From contig NC_083396.1 of the NCBI RefSeq assembly GCF_030864355.1, positions 2,170,001 to 2,234,000 of the forward strand: a stretch of 64,000 nucleotides of DNA, given 5' to 3'. The position numbers and the translations under genes were made by a program. Source of the stretch: Cutaneotrichosporon cavernicola (Eukaryota > Basidiomycota > Tremellomycetes > Trichosporonales > Trichosporonaceae). Numbering within the stretch: position 1 is the stretch's first letter; every line of letters begins with the position of its first letter. This document shows positions 11,209-22,916 of the stretch, one piece after another. Below the pieces are notes generated by a model. It was not told where the DNA came from and searched no databases. It saw only the letters and a program-made list of their open reading frames with translations.

Positions 11209-13691
11209 ATGACAGACCTCGCCGCCGCGATCCGGTCCGCGGCGACCCGGTCGACCCAAGACCAAGTCGACGCTCAAGTTACTGCCTATCTCGATACACA
11301 CTATCCCGATCTCGCCTCGCTTGCTTCGCTCGCGGGACCAAGCAAGCTCGGACGCACTCTATCCCAAGATGCCGAGTACTGGCGGGGACACGAGGCCGAC
11401 GCACACGCAAAGCTCAAGGTAGCAGAGGCCGCCCTCCCGTCAGCCATTGAGAATGCGCAATCGAAATTGAACAGCGTACTGAACAGAGCTCAGGTGCTCA
11501 CTCTCGAGCGATACTCGCTCTCGGACGAGGTGGGCCGCCTCATGTCCGAGCTCGACTCGTCTGTCATCTTAGACGACGGACCAACGAAGCGTGACCCAAC
11601 CCTCCTGGAGCGTGTGGAAGATATCCACGCCTCGATAGCTCGCAGCCGCGCCACACTCGCGTGGGCCAGTGTTCTCCAACGAATCCTTTTACAGCGGTAT
11701 GTTATCTCCAGCAACCACGCTGATAGAAAGTGATACCGTCCTAGATCCAGCAGGACACAAACCCTCAGCCCTCGCGGCAGTCCCGATATTCCGCCGCCTC
11801 GTGTCCAGTGTTACTGAACTGGAGAATATCCTGCCTCCCGGAATGGCGCTTGTGCGTGTCCTCCGCTCTGTGCGCGACGATACCTGGACACAGCTCAAGG
11901 ACGCCATGTCCGCTACCCTCGTCGCTGCGTCGGAACCCCTCAAGTGGCCGCTGCGGGTTGATTATGCTTCTGTTCCAGCTGGCGATCGACGTGCTTTCGA
12001 ACACGCCTACGCTGACCTCTTGGCGCTTCAGGCCGAGGGCGAGCGCCTCGGTCTCTCCCAGCGATGGGGAGAGCCGGCATGGGCCAGCGGGGCCGGATTG
12101 TATCCCATCCAGGCGCTGGTGAAACCTATCGAATTGCGGTTCCGGTACCACTTTATGGGCCGGCGGGACACGAACCGCGTCGATAAACCCGAATGGGCAT
12201 TCGCCAGCATTACCGACATGGTATTTGAACACACCCAGTTTATTGCCGATTACCTCCAACCTCTCACGGCGCGTGGCGGCTACGGGAGAGTAGATGTGCG
12301 GTCCGAGCTGACCATGCTCCTCTTCCCGATCCTCCTCACGTTTCTGCGCACGCGCATGCCCCACCTCGTCTCCCATCCTGCACTACTGGCGCATACAGTG
12401 TACCAGACGGTATTATTCGATGACGCGGTGCGCGAGGGTGGCTTAGACCTTTCGCGCACGAGCTGCGGCGGCACCGAGTGGGATGGTCTGGCCGGCGTCA
12501 TCCTCCGTGAAGGTGACTGGTTCAACGAGTGGATAGCTGGCGAGAAGCGTTTTGCAGAGACGCAACTGAACGAAATCATCTCTTCCCCAACAGCGTGGAT
12601 TATCAGCGATACAATCGAGGACGACGACCTGACCCTTCCCACGACCGAGAGTGCGCGCCAAGTCCGCGCCCTCCTTGAAAGCATTACCGACCGTTACTCG
12701 CCGCTTCCTGCGCTCGAGAGCCGCGTAGCCTTTGTCAGAGTCGTCCAACTTCCTCTCTTGGCTGCATATCATGCGCGTCTCGCCGGATCGCTAGACGCGT
12801 TCGAAACCCTTTCCAGCGCATTTGTCCGCGCCGTCCCTGGCGCGCTGGGACAGCGCGCTCCAGACGCCCGTCTTACAGGCACTGCCGGCCTCGAACGCCT
12901 TCTCAAAGCATATGTGAGCGCCGACTACACCCTCGCCGCTCTCCGCGCATGGAGTGACGATATCGTAAGTTTGAAATGCCCCATCCCATGCAATCTAACA
13001 CCAGCTCTTTGCGGAAATGTCGGCTGACCTCGCCCCGGACTCACCCTCCCCACCTTGTGTGTGGGAGAGCATGGCGCAAAAGTATGCAGCGCTGCGCGCA
13101 CGGTCAGAAGACATGGTCGTGCGTTTGGCAAGTAGCCAAGTCGAGTCGGATCTCCGCGACCACCTCACTCGGAGATGGGATGTCGGACTCGAGGACGGGC
13201 CCGACGCATCACCAGAGCCCGAGCCCGAGGGCGCCGACTCGTCCCTCGTCGCTGGACTGACCAGTTACACGGCGTTCCTGAGCCTCTGCGCCAGTGCGCT
13301 TCCGCGGCCGGCGCTCGCACGTGTGTATCGCCGCCTCACAGCGCATCTCGTCAACCATATCGCCCAGCGGGCAGTGTATGCCGGATGGTCCAAGTTTACA
13401 GCTGCTGGTGGGCGCGCACTCGCTGCTGAAGCCGGTGATTGGCGCGCGGCCGCACGGCAGGCAGTTCCCGGCATCAAGACGGATGCGGCGTGGTCCAAGC
13501 TCGTAGACATGGCCACCGTACTCGCGCTGCCCTCCGGTGGGAGTGGGGATACGGCGACGTTTGCACAAGCCATGGCCGCGGCGTGGGGTTCGCAGGGCGC
13601 GCTTGAGAGTCTGAACGAGCGCATTGGTGTCGAGATGGACGCGGACGAGATGCAGGCGCTGCTGCAGCGCCGTGTCGAGTGCTGGCGATAA
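11209..13691 (+). CDS. TIP20: RINT1/Tip20 family vesicle-tethering protein
   Basis: Predicted 802-residue member of the RINT1/TIP20 family, part of the Dsl1/NRZ tether that captures Golgi-derived COPI vesicles at the ER. Exons: 11209-11696, 11731-12964, 13005-13691. The N-terminal third is helical and coiled. The diagnostic block is around residues 270-330: PIQALVKPIELRFRYHF, then TNRVDKPEWAF, as in RINT-1 (RFRYHF...T N...DKPEW). The first intron (34 nt) is the weak point: the only acceptor that keeps frame and retains the conserved helix ends in AAAG instead of YAG. The second intron is standard (40 nt, CTAACACCAG). The C-terminal 230 residues fit the family length. Convergent with RNA14, 50 bp between stop codons. 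Confidence 0.88.
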
Positions 13692-13741
13692 TAGTGAGGA
13701 TGAGGAGCCACATACATAGCCATGGGTAATAGTAATACTAT

Positions 13742-16700
13742 CTAGAAGCGGCGGCCTGGGGCGAACCGTGCAGGCGGTCGAGCAGGCGGCATCGGGGGAC
13801 GTGGGGCCGCAGCACCCGCGCCAACCCCGATACCGACTCCAAGACCAGCAGGGGAGATGTTACTGAACAGACCCATAATGTCGTCGGGCCGGAAGATGGG
13901 CCCATCGAACTGGCGTGTTGGAGGCAGCGTGCCGACAAACCACGAGAGTGCGGTGGGTAGGCCAGAGCGGTCGCGTTCCGAGCCAGGTGGGGGCTGTGGG
14001 CCGCGCCCGCGCGGAGGAGGGACCGGGGAGTGGCCTCCCACAGGTGCGAAGCGCCGGGGAGGTGATGCGGGGCGGGCACGCTTGATGTCTGGGCGTGGGG
14101 AGCGCGGTGGGGAGCGGTCGCGCTTGGCCGGCGAGGATGGGGGGATGGGGGACGCGGTGCGGGGCGGGAAGGGAGGGACCGGTGGCCGCGCCATGTGTGG
14201 AGGAATTGCGCGGCCGCGGAGAGCTGGGCCAGGGGCAGGTGCTGCTGGAGGTGCGGCCGTGTGTGGCGCAGCAGCGGGCCCGGCTCCACCCTGGCGGGCA
14301 CGCAGGCCGAGGTCGCGCAGGGCGATCTCGTCGACGCCAGCGTAAGTGTGGCGCTGGGCAAAGCGCTTGAGCGGTGAGTCGGAAGGGAACGCCTCAGCCC
14401 AGCGCGCCTCGAGCTTGTGCACTGCGGCCAAGTCGCCGTGCATGTACTCGAAGCGTGCCCAGGTCTCCCAGAGCGGGCGAGCGAGCGCTGGGGCGATTTT
14501 GAGTGCCGAGCGCTCGAAGAGAGCACGCGCATTCGTGTCGTCGTTGATGCTCAGCAAGAACTCTAGGTACCCGATGACGAAGGGCACCTCGTCTGCAAAC
14601 TGGCGGATGCCGAGTTCAAAGATACGCACCGCGACGCCAGAGTCCTTGTTGCTGTGGTATTCCATGAGCGCGCTTGCCTGAAATACATGCCACGTGATAT
14701 GAGGCGACTTGCGCCCCTTGCCGAAGACGAGGCGAGCTGACTTGAGGCCCTCGGAGCGGCGAGCGAAACGCATGTACATAACCCACGCTGTGCCGGCGGC
14801 AGTCTTGGCCGCCTCGATATCGCGGCCCCGGCGCTCGGTAACGCGCTTGCCGCGCTCGTCGCGCTCGCGCACCATGCGTGCTACGTCGCTCTCCTCGCTG
14901 TCAAGCCCAGCATGGACCGGGATCTCAGGACCACGTGCGCGCTCGACCTCAGCCGCAACGTTGTCCTGCAGCTCTTCGATCTCTGTGCTGACGCCGGAAA
15001 TGAGCCCTTCAAAGATACTGTGGCAGTCGGCGTAGTTCTTACGGTCCTCTTCGAGCTCGACGAGCGCGAACGCCAAAAGGAAGCTCTTGGGGCACGCGGC
15101 GACGCCTGCGCGCAAGAACGCCACACCCTCGTCAGCTCTCCCGGCGTTCAAGTGGTACGTCGCGGCATAGTGCCACAGCTCGGGGAAGTGGCGCATTTGC
15201 GCCATGCACTTGCGTAATGCGTAGTCTGTACGCTGTACAACGAGACTGGGGTCGTCGCTCTGCAGCGGATTGGATTCCTCCCACTTGATGTAGTTGCGCC
15301 ACGCACCGACGACGCGGCGCTCGCCATCGCTAAAGTTGGGGAATGGCGGCAGCTCTGGGCGCGGCAGGGTGTCTGTCCGCTGCCGGCACTCACGTAACGC
15401 CGTACGTGCGGTCATATAAGCGGGCGAGCGGTCGGCGAGGAACTTCTTCGCGGTGACCTTGTTCTGTGCGCTCTCGAACGCATCGTAGTTCTTCCACAGG
15501 GCCTCGACGTTGTTGAGCGGGATTGCCACGGCGCGCTGGAAGATCTTCCGCATGTTGTCGGCGTTCTGCTGCTGCTCCCAGGGATTACGGGTCTTGTTCT
15601 CGCCGAGGTATGAGATGTACTCTTGCCAGATCTCGCCGCTCTCGCGGTCCACGCCACATTCCTTGAGTGCGTACTCGTACGCCTGTGTGACTGTCGAACG
15701 TGTCGCCTCAGGATCAGGGCCGTCCGCGGGGTTCTGCCGCCGGATGTAGTGGAGGTAAGCCTCTGTGGGTTAGTGGGAACGGCGGGAAAGACGAACTCCA
15801 GATGTTGATGTCAGCCGCAGCCATGAGCGTGCCGGCGCTGTTCAGTGCCTTTGAGAACAGGTCCTCCACCTCCTTGAAATGAGACAACGCAAGCTCGAGA
15901 TTGATGAGCGAGAGCAAGGGACCGGACTGGGGTCAGCTCAAGCAATCAAACGTAATCTGGACATACAGCCGTTGGGTTATCGACGGCGAGCGCGGCGTAC
16001 CATGCGCGTGCGTCTTCCACCTCGGACCTGTCGACCGCCCAGTTGAACAGCCACAGGAGGAGCGCCTGATCGGAGGGATCTGGAGTGAGCCTTTAGAATT
16101 GGTCGACTATCTCACCATGGCGCCACTGGCGCACCAGGTCGTGGTTGTTTGCGACACTTGGTGAGTCGCCCGTCAGGCCTTCCGGAAGGTCCACTTTGGG
16201 CTGATCGTTGGTGTCGGCAGGGATGTCAGGCATTGGCATTGGCATTGGTGTACCATTAGAGGGTGTTGCCTCAGCCTCGGTTTCCGCGTCGTATTCCATC
16301 TGGGGTGGTGCGTCGTATTGTCCCTCGACCTGGCCGGAAGGCCCGTATCCTTCTTCCATCTCTTCCCCGCTCTCGACCGGTGCAGGTGGGTCGTATCCCC
16401 CTCCAGCAGGCATGGATGGGTCGTAACTCGCTTCTTCTTCATCTGGTCTATCGTAATCCCCATCTGCCGGCCTTGATGGGTCGTACGGACGCTCCTCATC
16501 CGAGTAGCCGCCCTCCGCAGGCCTCGACGGGTCGTAGTCTCCTTCCCCCTCAGCGTCATATTCCCCCTCAGCGGGCCGGGAAGGGTCATAGTCTCCGCCA
16601 GCCGGTACCGAAGGGTCGTAGCCTCCACCAGCCGGCACAGAAGGGTCGTAGTGCTCGACATTTTCACCCGCTGGCACCGACGGGTCGTACGTCTCCTCTG

Positions 16701-16863
16701 CTTCGGCGTCGGCTGGCATCGACGGATCGTACGTCTCGGCCGCCTCATCTGCGTCCACTGGCATGGATGGGTCATACGTCTCTGCGCTGCCGGCGGGCAC
16801 CGACGGGTCATACACCTCTGCACCCTCTGCACCTGTCACATCAGCCGGCGCTGGCTCAGTCAT
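13742..16863 (-). CDS. RNA14: Rna14/CstF77 mRNA 3'-end processing factor with YDPSxPA-repeat N-terminus
   Basis: Predicted 1003-residue HAT-repeat subunit of cleavage factor IA (CstF-77), which scaffolds pre-mRNA cleavage and polyadenylation. Exons on the minus strand: 16863-16116, 16079-15967, 15926-15797, 15762-13742; introns 36, 40 and 34 nt. The HAT region starts near residue 245 with VRQWRHDPSDQALLLWLFNW and includes INIWKAYLHYIRRQNP, typical of Rna14. Residues about 1-225 are an acidic region built from some eleven YDPS[VMR]PA units, not part of the usual family. The C-terminal 200 residues are Pro/Arg/Gly-rich, as in the monkeytail/Pcf11-binding end of the family, and close with GRRF. 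The start ATG precedes the repeats and is the only in-frame ATG upstream of them. Confidence 0.93.
16300..16830 (-). repeat. YDPSxPA coding repeats at the Rna14 N-terminus
   Basis: Eleven recognisable copies of Y-D-P-S-[V/M/R]-P-A and a degenerate GYGPSGQV copy, separated by 3-20 acidic or glycine-rich residues. The nucleotide copies differ at many codon third positions, which suggests selection on the peptide rather than recent slippage. The tyrosine-proline-serine pattern is superficially like the RNA polymerase II CTD heptad. Confidence 0.85.
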
Positions 16864-17565
16864 TGTGGATGATGAAATGTCGATGAAGAGTTGTGGGAGA
16901 AAGGGAGAGGGAGAGTGCGTCTGCAGCTGTCTGTGTCTGTCAGGTTATCCATCCATCAGCAGCGCTGAGAGGTGGAACAGAACAATGGAAATATGGAAGG
17001 AAGGTTGTTTGGCGGCCGTCACTAGTCGACCTCGATTCGTTCTTGAAACCCGACAATCGCAAGCGTCATGAAGGAGGGTCCCAATCCACGTCATTAACCA
17101 CCACGTGGTGATAACTTCACGTGGGAGTTTTGCCTTACAGGAGAGATGAGCCGGCGAGTGGGGTAATGTACGGAGATGGGTCTTTTCTCCGTCATATTTG
17201 GTTGCCAGAATAGCAGAGGCCTGGAACAGCGGGCAAGACAGTGGCATATCGTCAGCATCGTCTACACTCTGCCATCAGCATCTACGGGCTCAAGATAAGT
17301 CCAGTGGAGGGTTCAATGGAGATGGAGATATGTGCCCGTTCACAAACGCGCCGTTATGACGCATGAGTATGGAGAGGGCGGACAGGCAGTAGAAGACCGG
17401 GAGACTAGCCGAAAGCCGCCGTCGTTTGCCGATAAGACTTGAGAATGCATGGTCGTGCTCATCCTCGCCGTCGTGCTTCTCGACGTCTCATCGCCCACTT
17501 GCTCTGTCCATCTCTGTTCCTCTACTTGATATTCATACTACCGCGCGCCGCGCTCGTCGTTGGGC
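16864..17565. promoter_or_regulatory. Divergent promoter RNA14 / PQ-loop gene with two CACGTG boxes
   Basis: This 702-bp divergent region has CACGTG at 17102-17107 and 17118-17123, ten bases apart (ACCACGTGGT and TTCACGTGGG), about 240 bp upstream of the RNA14 start. The part just before 17566 is open for some 40 codons in frame with the downstream gene but has no family-like sequence, so I did not extend the gene. Nothing else recognised. Confidence 0.45.
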
Positions 17566-18598
17566 ATGAAGGAGATCCCAGCTGCGGACAAGACTTTTGC
17601 GACCATCGGAGCAATCCTTTGGTCCATCCAGGTCATCCCTCAAATCATCAAGAGTTACCGCACAAAGAGCACAGATGGACTCAGTCCCGCCCTCATGTTG
17701 TGAGTGTGTTTACAGTGTTTACGGTGTGTGGCGGTAGTAACCCTGTTTATCAGCCAAGCAAGGCTGGGGACGACAAGCGCTCGCGCTCGCTCTACCCCGC
17801 TGTGCCAAGCCTTCGCCCCAGTTGCGCTCACCCGCTAACCGCAGTATCTGGGCATGCGCAACAATCTTCCAGGGCTCCTACCTCGTGGCGATGCGGTCCT
17901 CGATCCCCCTCCAACTGCAACCACAAGTGTTTGGCGCTCTCGGCGTCATCTCATGGGGTCAATGCCTGTACTATGGGAAGAAGTACTCGCTCCGCAAAAC
18001 TCTTTGCTGCGTATTCACATTCTATGTCTTCTTTGCGGCCTTTGAGACCGGATCCGTCTACGCTCTTTGGGCCGGGCAGAGGCGGGGTATCACTTGGCCC
18101 ATCGATATGTACGGGTGGATCACGAGTGCGCTGCTCATCCTGGGCCTCATGCCCCAGTACTACGAAATCTACAAGCACAAGGAGGTTGTGGGCATCTCGC
18201 TCCTCTTCATGGCTGTTGATATCTTTGGCGGCTTGTTCTCGGGCATCTCGCTCTTCTTTAGGAAACACTTTGATAGTATTGCTTTCGTGCAGTACTTCCT
18301 TGTTGTGGTGCTCGATGGCGTCGTTGTCATTCTTGCCTTCATCTTGAACCCGATGGCCAAGAAGAGGCGAGCACGCGAGGCCGCCCTCGCCGACGCGGAG
18401 AACTCGGCAGGCGTCGAGGACAGCACTATGCCCAACCCTAACGACAGCGGTTCGGCAGCCGTGAGCGTCTGCGACGACGGCAGCAAGGCCGGCGACTCGT
18501 ATGTTCGCACCATGACAAAGGCGACCGACTCGACCAGCTCAGCTCGCTCAACCGACGACTACGACTCGATCATCGGCCGCGAGGAGCGAGCTGTCTGA
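17566..18598 (+). CDS. PQ-loop repeat membrane protein
   Basis: Predicted 295-residue membrane protein, exons 17566-17699 and 17845-18598 (145-nt intron, long for this region). The first PQ-loop is in SIQVIPQIIKSYRTKSTDGL; the second is LILGLMPQYYEIYKHKEVVG. Both show the Pro-Gln dipeptide plus the following Lys-x-x-x-G/S block of cystinosin/Ypq/SWEET-like PQ-loop proteins, within about seven hydrophobic helices. Family members transport cationic amino acids or cystine across vacuolar or lysosomal membranes, or sit in other endomembranes; the substrate cannot be told here. The C-terminal tail is hydrophilic, Ser/Asp-rich and ends DDYDSIIGREERAV. The start could lie upstream in another exon, because the first helix begins very close to the chosen ATG. 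Confidence 0.85.
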
Positions 18599-18834
18599 GC
18601 GGCTGCTCACGCCACTTCTTGTCCACTACATCTAGACTAGCCATACTTCATATCTTCGGCATAGCATCTTGGAATCACATAATTCTGGCATGGATCATTA
18701 TAGAATCTTATTAGAACACTTGGGAGTTGATGTGCATGACGTCCGGTCGATGCGGCATTGCTCAACAAGAAGGAGTACATTCATTTCGTCTACACACACA
18801 TGTCTATATATCTATCAGCGCCAGTAGTGACACC

Positions 18835-20549
18835 CTACTGCATCTTCTCCGCCACCTCCTTGTCCGCGACGCGTTTGAGGATGGCCAGCTGGTTCGCGAC
18901 ATCGCGCAGTGTGCTCAGGACCATTGCGTTCCCGCGGATCCACCCGTACTCAATAAACGTGAGACCCTGCTCCTCGCAAAACTCCTTGACCAGCAAGCTA
19001 GCCTTACGCTGGTGGTGTCGTGGCAGGCGCGGGAAGAGGTGGTGCGTGACCTGCTGGTGCAACCCACCGTGGATCCACTCAATGTTCTCGCCACACACGA
19101 CGTCCATCGTCGTCCGGAGCTGGCGCGAGACAAAGCTCTCGCTCGGCCCCAGGTCTTCGGTACTGCACGCAAAGTGGCTCAGCACAATCTGCACATGCAC
19201 AGGACTCGCGCAGATATGTGAGATGAGCATGTACGCCAAGGCCATGCGCCAGCCTCCAAACGATGACACTGCCCGAAGGAGGAGACCGTACCACGTCCAG
19301 TAGAAGGCGAGACCGGCTACTTCGAAATAAAAGAAGGCGTTACGGCGCGCCTTGAGGAGCAGGAAGCCGTACGAGAGGGCGTACAGGTTGAAACGGGCGA
19401 GCGAGAGGACAATGTAGTACAGCCTGTGCTGGAAGTTGAGCAAGAATCGGGAGGGTGCGTCAAACGCCACGACGCGCTTGTAGTATGTGCTCCAGAGGTT
19501 GCGGAAGAACTGGGGCGTGATGGCGAAGAAGGGCATGTGCTGAATGTCCGGGTCGTGTTCTGGGTGGTTGGTCACCAGGTGGTGAATGTCGTGGTTGTCG
19601 CACCACCATCCGGCGCTCAGTCCTCCAATCCAGTTGGCGACGAGCGTGCACCACATGCGGTCGGTCCACCAGTCGCCCGTGAGGCCTGAATGGCCAGCGT
19701 CGTGCGCCAAGACTGACCGTCAGCAACCTCCTTAATTAGATACTCACAGGTCAGCTGCTGCCAGCAGAAGCCGAGAAGTGCGGCACTGCCCATCATCCCC
19801 GCCCACCCCGTGGATGTGAAGAAGAGGTAAGCCGCCCCACCACCGAGGAGGAGGTAGCGCACAATGTCGCTCCCGTAACCGCTCAGCGGTCCCGGTCGCT
19901 CAAAGTATCCCTTGTCCTCCAACTTTCCTTTGAGGATGCGGTACGCCTTTGAGCGGGCGTGCTCACGTGCGCGCTCGACATGCGGTACGGGGAGTGGCTC
20001 CATCATCGAGGGGTTGAGTTCCACAACCTCGAGTCCCATCGGAGCACCATTGACCTCGTCGGAACCCTTATCGGATGCGCCACCCTTGACGCCGTCGACG
20101 ATCTGCGTTGCGAGGCGGATCTGGCCCTCCCGCGCCCAGTGGCCCTTGACGCCGTCGGGGTGCGACACGAGTCCGAGAGCAATGGGCGGCGTGAGCGGCA
20201 CCCATCCTTCCACATCGGTGTAGTCGGCAGGATCAACGCGCGCGACCGCGAACCGGTCCATCGTGGCCAGCGTCCCTTTGCTGTGGTAGGCTGCGATCTC
20301 GTCGGCTCCGTCCCGGCCAACGAAATGGGCGAGAGCGAGTGCTCCACCGGGATGGTACGCCGCCCAAGACGCCACATTCAGAACAGTGTCGTCGCGGAGG
20401 ACGAGCTGGCTGCCGGTGCAGATGCGGCGTGCGATTTCGGCGCGTGTCCAGACGGGGAGTGTTCGGCCCTTGGCCTTGCCGGCTGAGGTGCCGTTGGCGT
20501 GAACCATCTTCGGAGGCACTTCTGCTGTCGGTGCTGTTCCGTTTGCCAT
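18835..20549 (-). CDS. Cytochrome b5-fused front-end desaturase, probably delta-8 sphingolipid desaturase
   Basis: Predicted 559-residue ER enzyme that would introduce a double bond into the sphingoid base of ceramides using cytochrome b5 electrons. Exons on the minus strand are 20549-19748 and 19712-18835 (35-nt intron). The N-terminal cytochrome b5 domain carries the haem-binding YHPGG. The three histidine boxes are HDAGH (about residue 270), HDIHH (about 308) and QVTHH (about 490); the Gln in the third box marks front-end desaturases. Hydrophobic segments separate the boxes. A long linker between b5 and desaturase domains is usual for the fungal delta-8 enzyme. A delta-6-type fatty acid desaturase is the alternative, but fungal context favours sphingolipids. 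The ATG used is downstream of a non-ATG frame extension. Convergent with the PQ-loop gene. Confidence 0.87.
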
Positions 20550-20860
20550 TTGTGGTTTGTCGTTTGTTGGTGAGGTTGACGACAAGGAAGAAGTGATTGA
20601 TAGATTGACAAGGGTGTCTTTAAGGTTGCGGAAGTTGCTTCAGAGTGTGCCAACCGTCAAAGTCCTGAATGTCCACGCATCGAAACAGCCTTGTTCCTGA
20701 GACATATCCCGCGTGGGATATTACATAATTCAGTTCCAACGCTCTTGTACTCTTGTGGCACACGTGGGTGGGTCTGACTAGCCTCCATACGCACTCAATA
20801 ACTCAAGATGCATACACGTTGTGGCAATACAGTAGTAAAGTCCATTAGCTGTTGAAACGA
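20550..20860. promoter_or_regulatory. Desaturase promoter / transporter 3' region
   Basis: This 311-bp stretch lies between two minus-strand genes. It serves as promoter of the desaturase and as downstream region of the transporter. One CACGTG followed by GG lies at 20761-20766, about 210 bp upstream of the desaturase start. No ORF supported. Confidence 0.4.
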
Positions 20861-22916
20861 TTAAATCTTCGCAAAGAGCTTGGGCGTAGTGCGGAAGCGG
20901 GCTGATGTCAGCATCAACGTCAGCATCAGGTACCCGAAACTCACCCCAGCAACAGATCAGTCCGCCAAAGATCTGGATCGAGGCCATGCAGATGATCATG
21001 TACTTCCATGTGGTGCGTCCCGATGCGTCGAACAGCGCGCCGCCAAGGGGGCCAGCGATGAGGTTTCCGGGTCCATTAAACAATAGCAAAATGCCAGTGT
21101 TGGAGGCGAGTGAGTTTGGCCCAAAGATGGTGACGACAATCTGGGGCATAAGACCCAAATACCCAGGTGCAATGAGGCCGTATAGGCATGCAAAGACGCA
21201 AGCAAGGGCAAAGCTGCTCACGTTGAGCCAGAGGGCGAATTGAATTATACCCGAGATGACAAAGACGCCAATGTAGGTGTTCATGGCCCCAATGGCGTCG
21301 CTGCAGAAACCAACTAGGCCTCGTCCGACCGCGACGGAGAAGGATAGGATCATGAGTGGGGCAGTGATCATCATCGGGTCGGTGATTGAGGGGAACGTTG
21401 TGGCCATGTACTGGTTCAGGAAGAAGAAGGGAGCTGGGTAGCCGATCACGCCGATTAGAAGGGAGATGGCGACGGACCAGAATTCCGAGCGGGACAGGAT
21501 GGCCGTGTTGATTAGCTTGCCGCGCTGGCGCTGGGCTTCGGGCGAGCCGGGGCGGGTGCGGATGAGCGAGACGGCGATGACCATGGCTGTGAGGTTGACG
21601 AACGACATGATGCTGGGGTCAGCGGGAGAATCAAGATGCGTGAGGGGGATGATTGGGGATGGTGAAGGAGCGGCGGATACCCACAGAAGAGTCTTGCCTG
21701 CGCCAACCTGCGTGATGAGGCGCCGGACGATGATGACCGAGATACCGCCGCCAATCCCCGCGCCGCCCATGGTAATACCCGACGCGAGGCCGCGATACTT
21801 GTAGAACCACTGGGACGGGAGGGAGAGGAAGAGCGGAACAGCGAGGCCTGGGGTTAGCACCAGTAGGGAATGTCAAAGGTGCCACCAACAGCCGGTTGAA
21901 TGGAGCAGCTGTACAAGTACTCACCCTGTCCCATGCCGGTAATAACGCCCTGGCACAGAATTGTGCTCCACAGCGAGTGGCTCCAGCTCGCCCCAAACAA
22001 CCCCGCCCAACAGACGACACAGCTCGCGATCAACATAGGTCTGAAACCCAGCTTATCCCCAAGCGCGCCTGAGAAGAATGCGCACACAGAGTACATGAAT
22101 CCCTGCGTGGTACCTGCCAGGGACAGGACGGAAGTTGGGGCCGTCTGGAACATGTTCTTGGCGTAGTACTGGTGTCAGCTTACTCTAGCGATAACGTACC
22201 TCCTGGAACACGCCATAGCTCATTCCCCATCCGTTTGTTAGTGCGCATAACGTCATGCAGCATGCAACTACGACCCAGCCATACCCCCCGTCGGGGTATA
22301 CGTATGGTTCTTCCTCTTCTTGACGGCCTTTCTCCTGGTCTGTACATTGACAGACCTCCTTTTCTTCCTCTTCGGCAGTCTCGCAGCACGGGACGTTCTT
22401 TGCGCTCTTCCCACTCCGTTGGCTGACGCCACTACGCGTGCTGAGTGCGTCTTCGTCGTCGAATACCGGCTCGATCCCAGGTCTTGAAAGGGCAAATAGG
22501 GCCGGTCGTTGGCCTGTTGCACTGCGAGTCCTTTCGCGCGCCAGTTCACGAGCCGAGTGCGCCGTCGCTATGCGGACAAGCGGACCACCGCCACCTACTG
22601 AAGCCGGGTCAAAGACCGAGACGACGTCGGCCGTCGGTGGGAGGGGGGAAGGTGTGCGTTGGGCCGGCGAGCGGGGACATGGCGGCGCAGGGCAGAGCGC
22701 GGGTTTGGTGCAGAGGGTCGTCGTCGTCGAGAGGTCGGTGACTGTACGTGTCAGGCGTGGGTTGGTAGGCGGGGCATTCTCGACGATGGTGGGGGTGGGG
22801 GCGGGGGTCGGAAGGGGTGTGTCGGCAGTAGACGATGAGAGGTGAGCGTCTCCTGGTAGATCCTCGGGGACTGGCGACATCCGCGGTGACGCCGGGCTTG
22901 GCTGTTCAGAGGTCAT
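20861..22916 (-). CDS. MFS monocarboxylate-type transporter
   Basis: Predicted 610-residue member of the MFS monocarboxylate porter family (fungal Mch/Esbp6-like). Exons on the minus strand: 22916-22200, 22168-21925, 21847-21685, 21612-20945, 20901-20861; the last adds only 13 codons ending KLFAKI. The first transmembrane helix carries the family signature PDGGYGWVVV, and 11-12 hydrophobic helices follow, including GLASGITMGGAGIGG. Residues 1-205 before the first helix are a Pro/Ser/Thr-rich cytosolic extension with a Glu-rich stretch just before the membrane, a likely regulatory tail. Substrate is unknown: family members carry monocarboxylates, riboflavin or related organic acids. Intron 3 (72 nt) is a multiple of three and has no in-frame stop, so its removal rests on splice signals and the missing homology. 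Confidence 0.88.
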
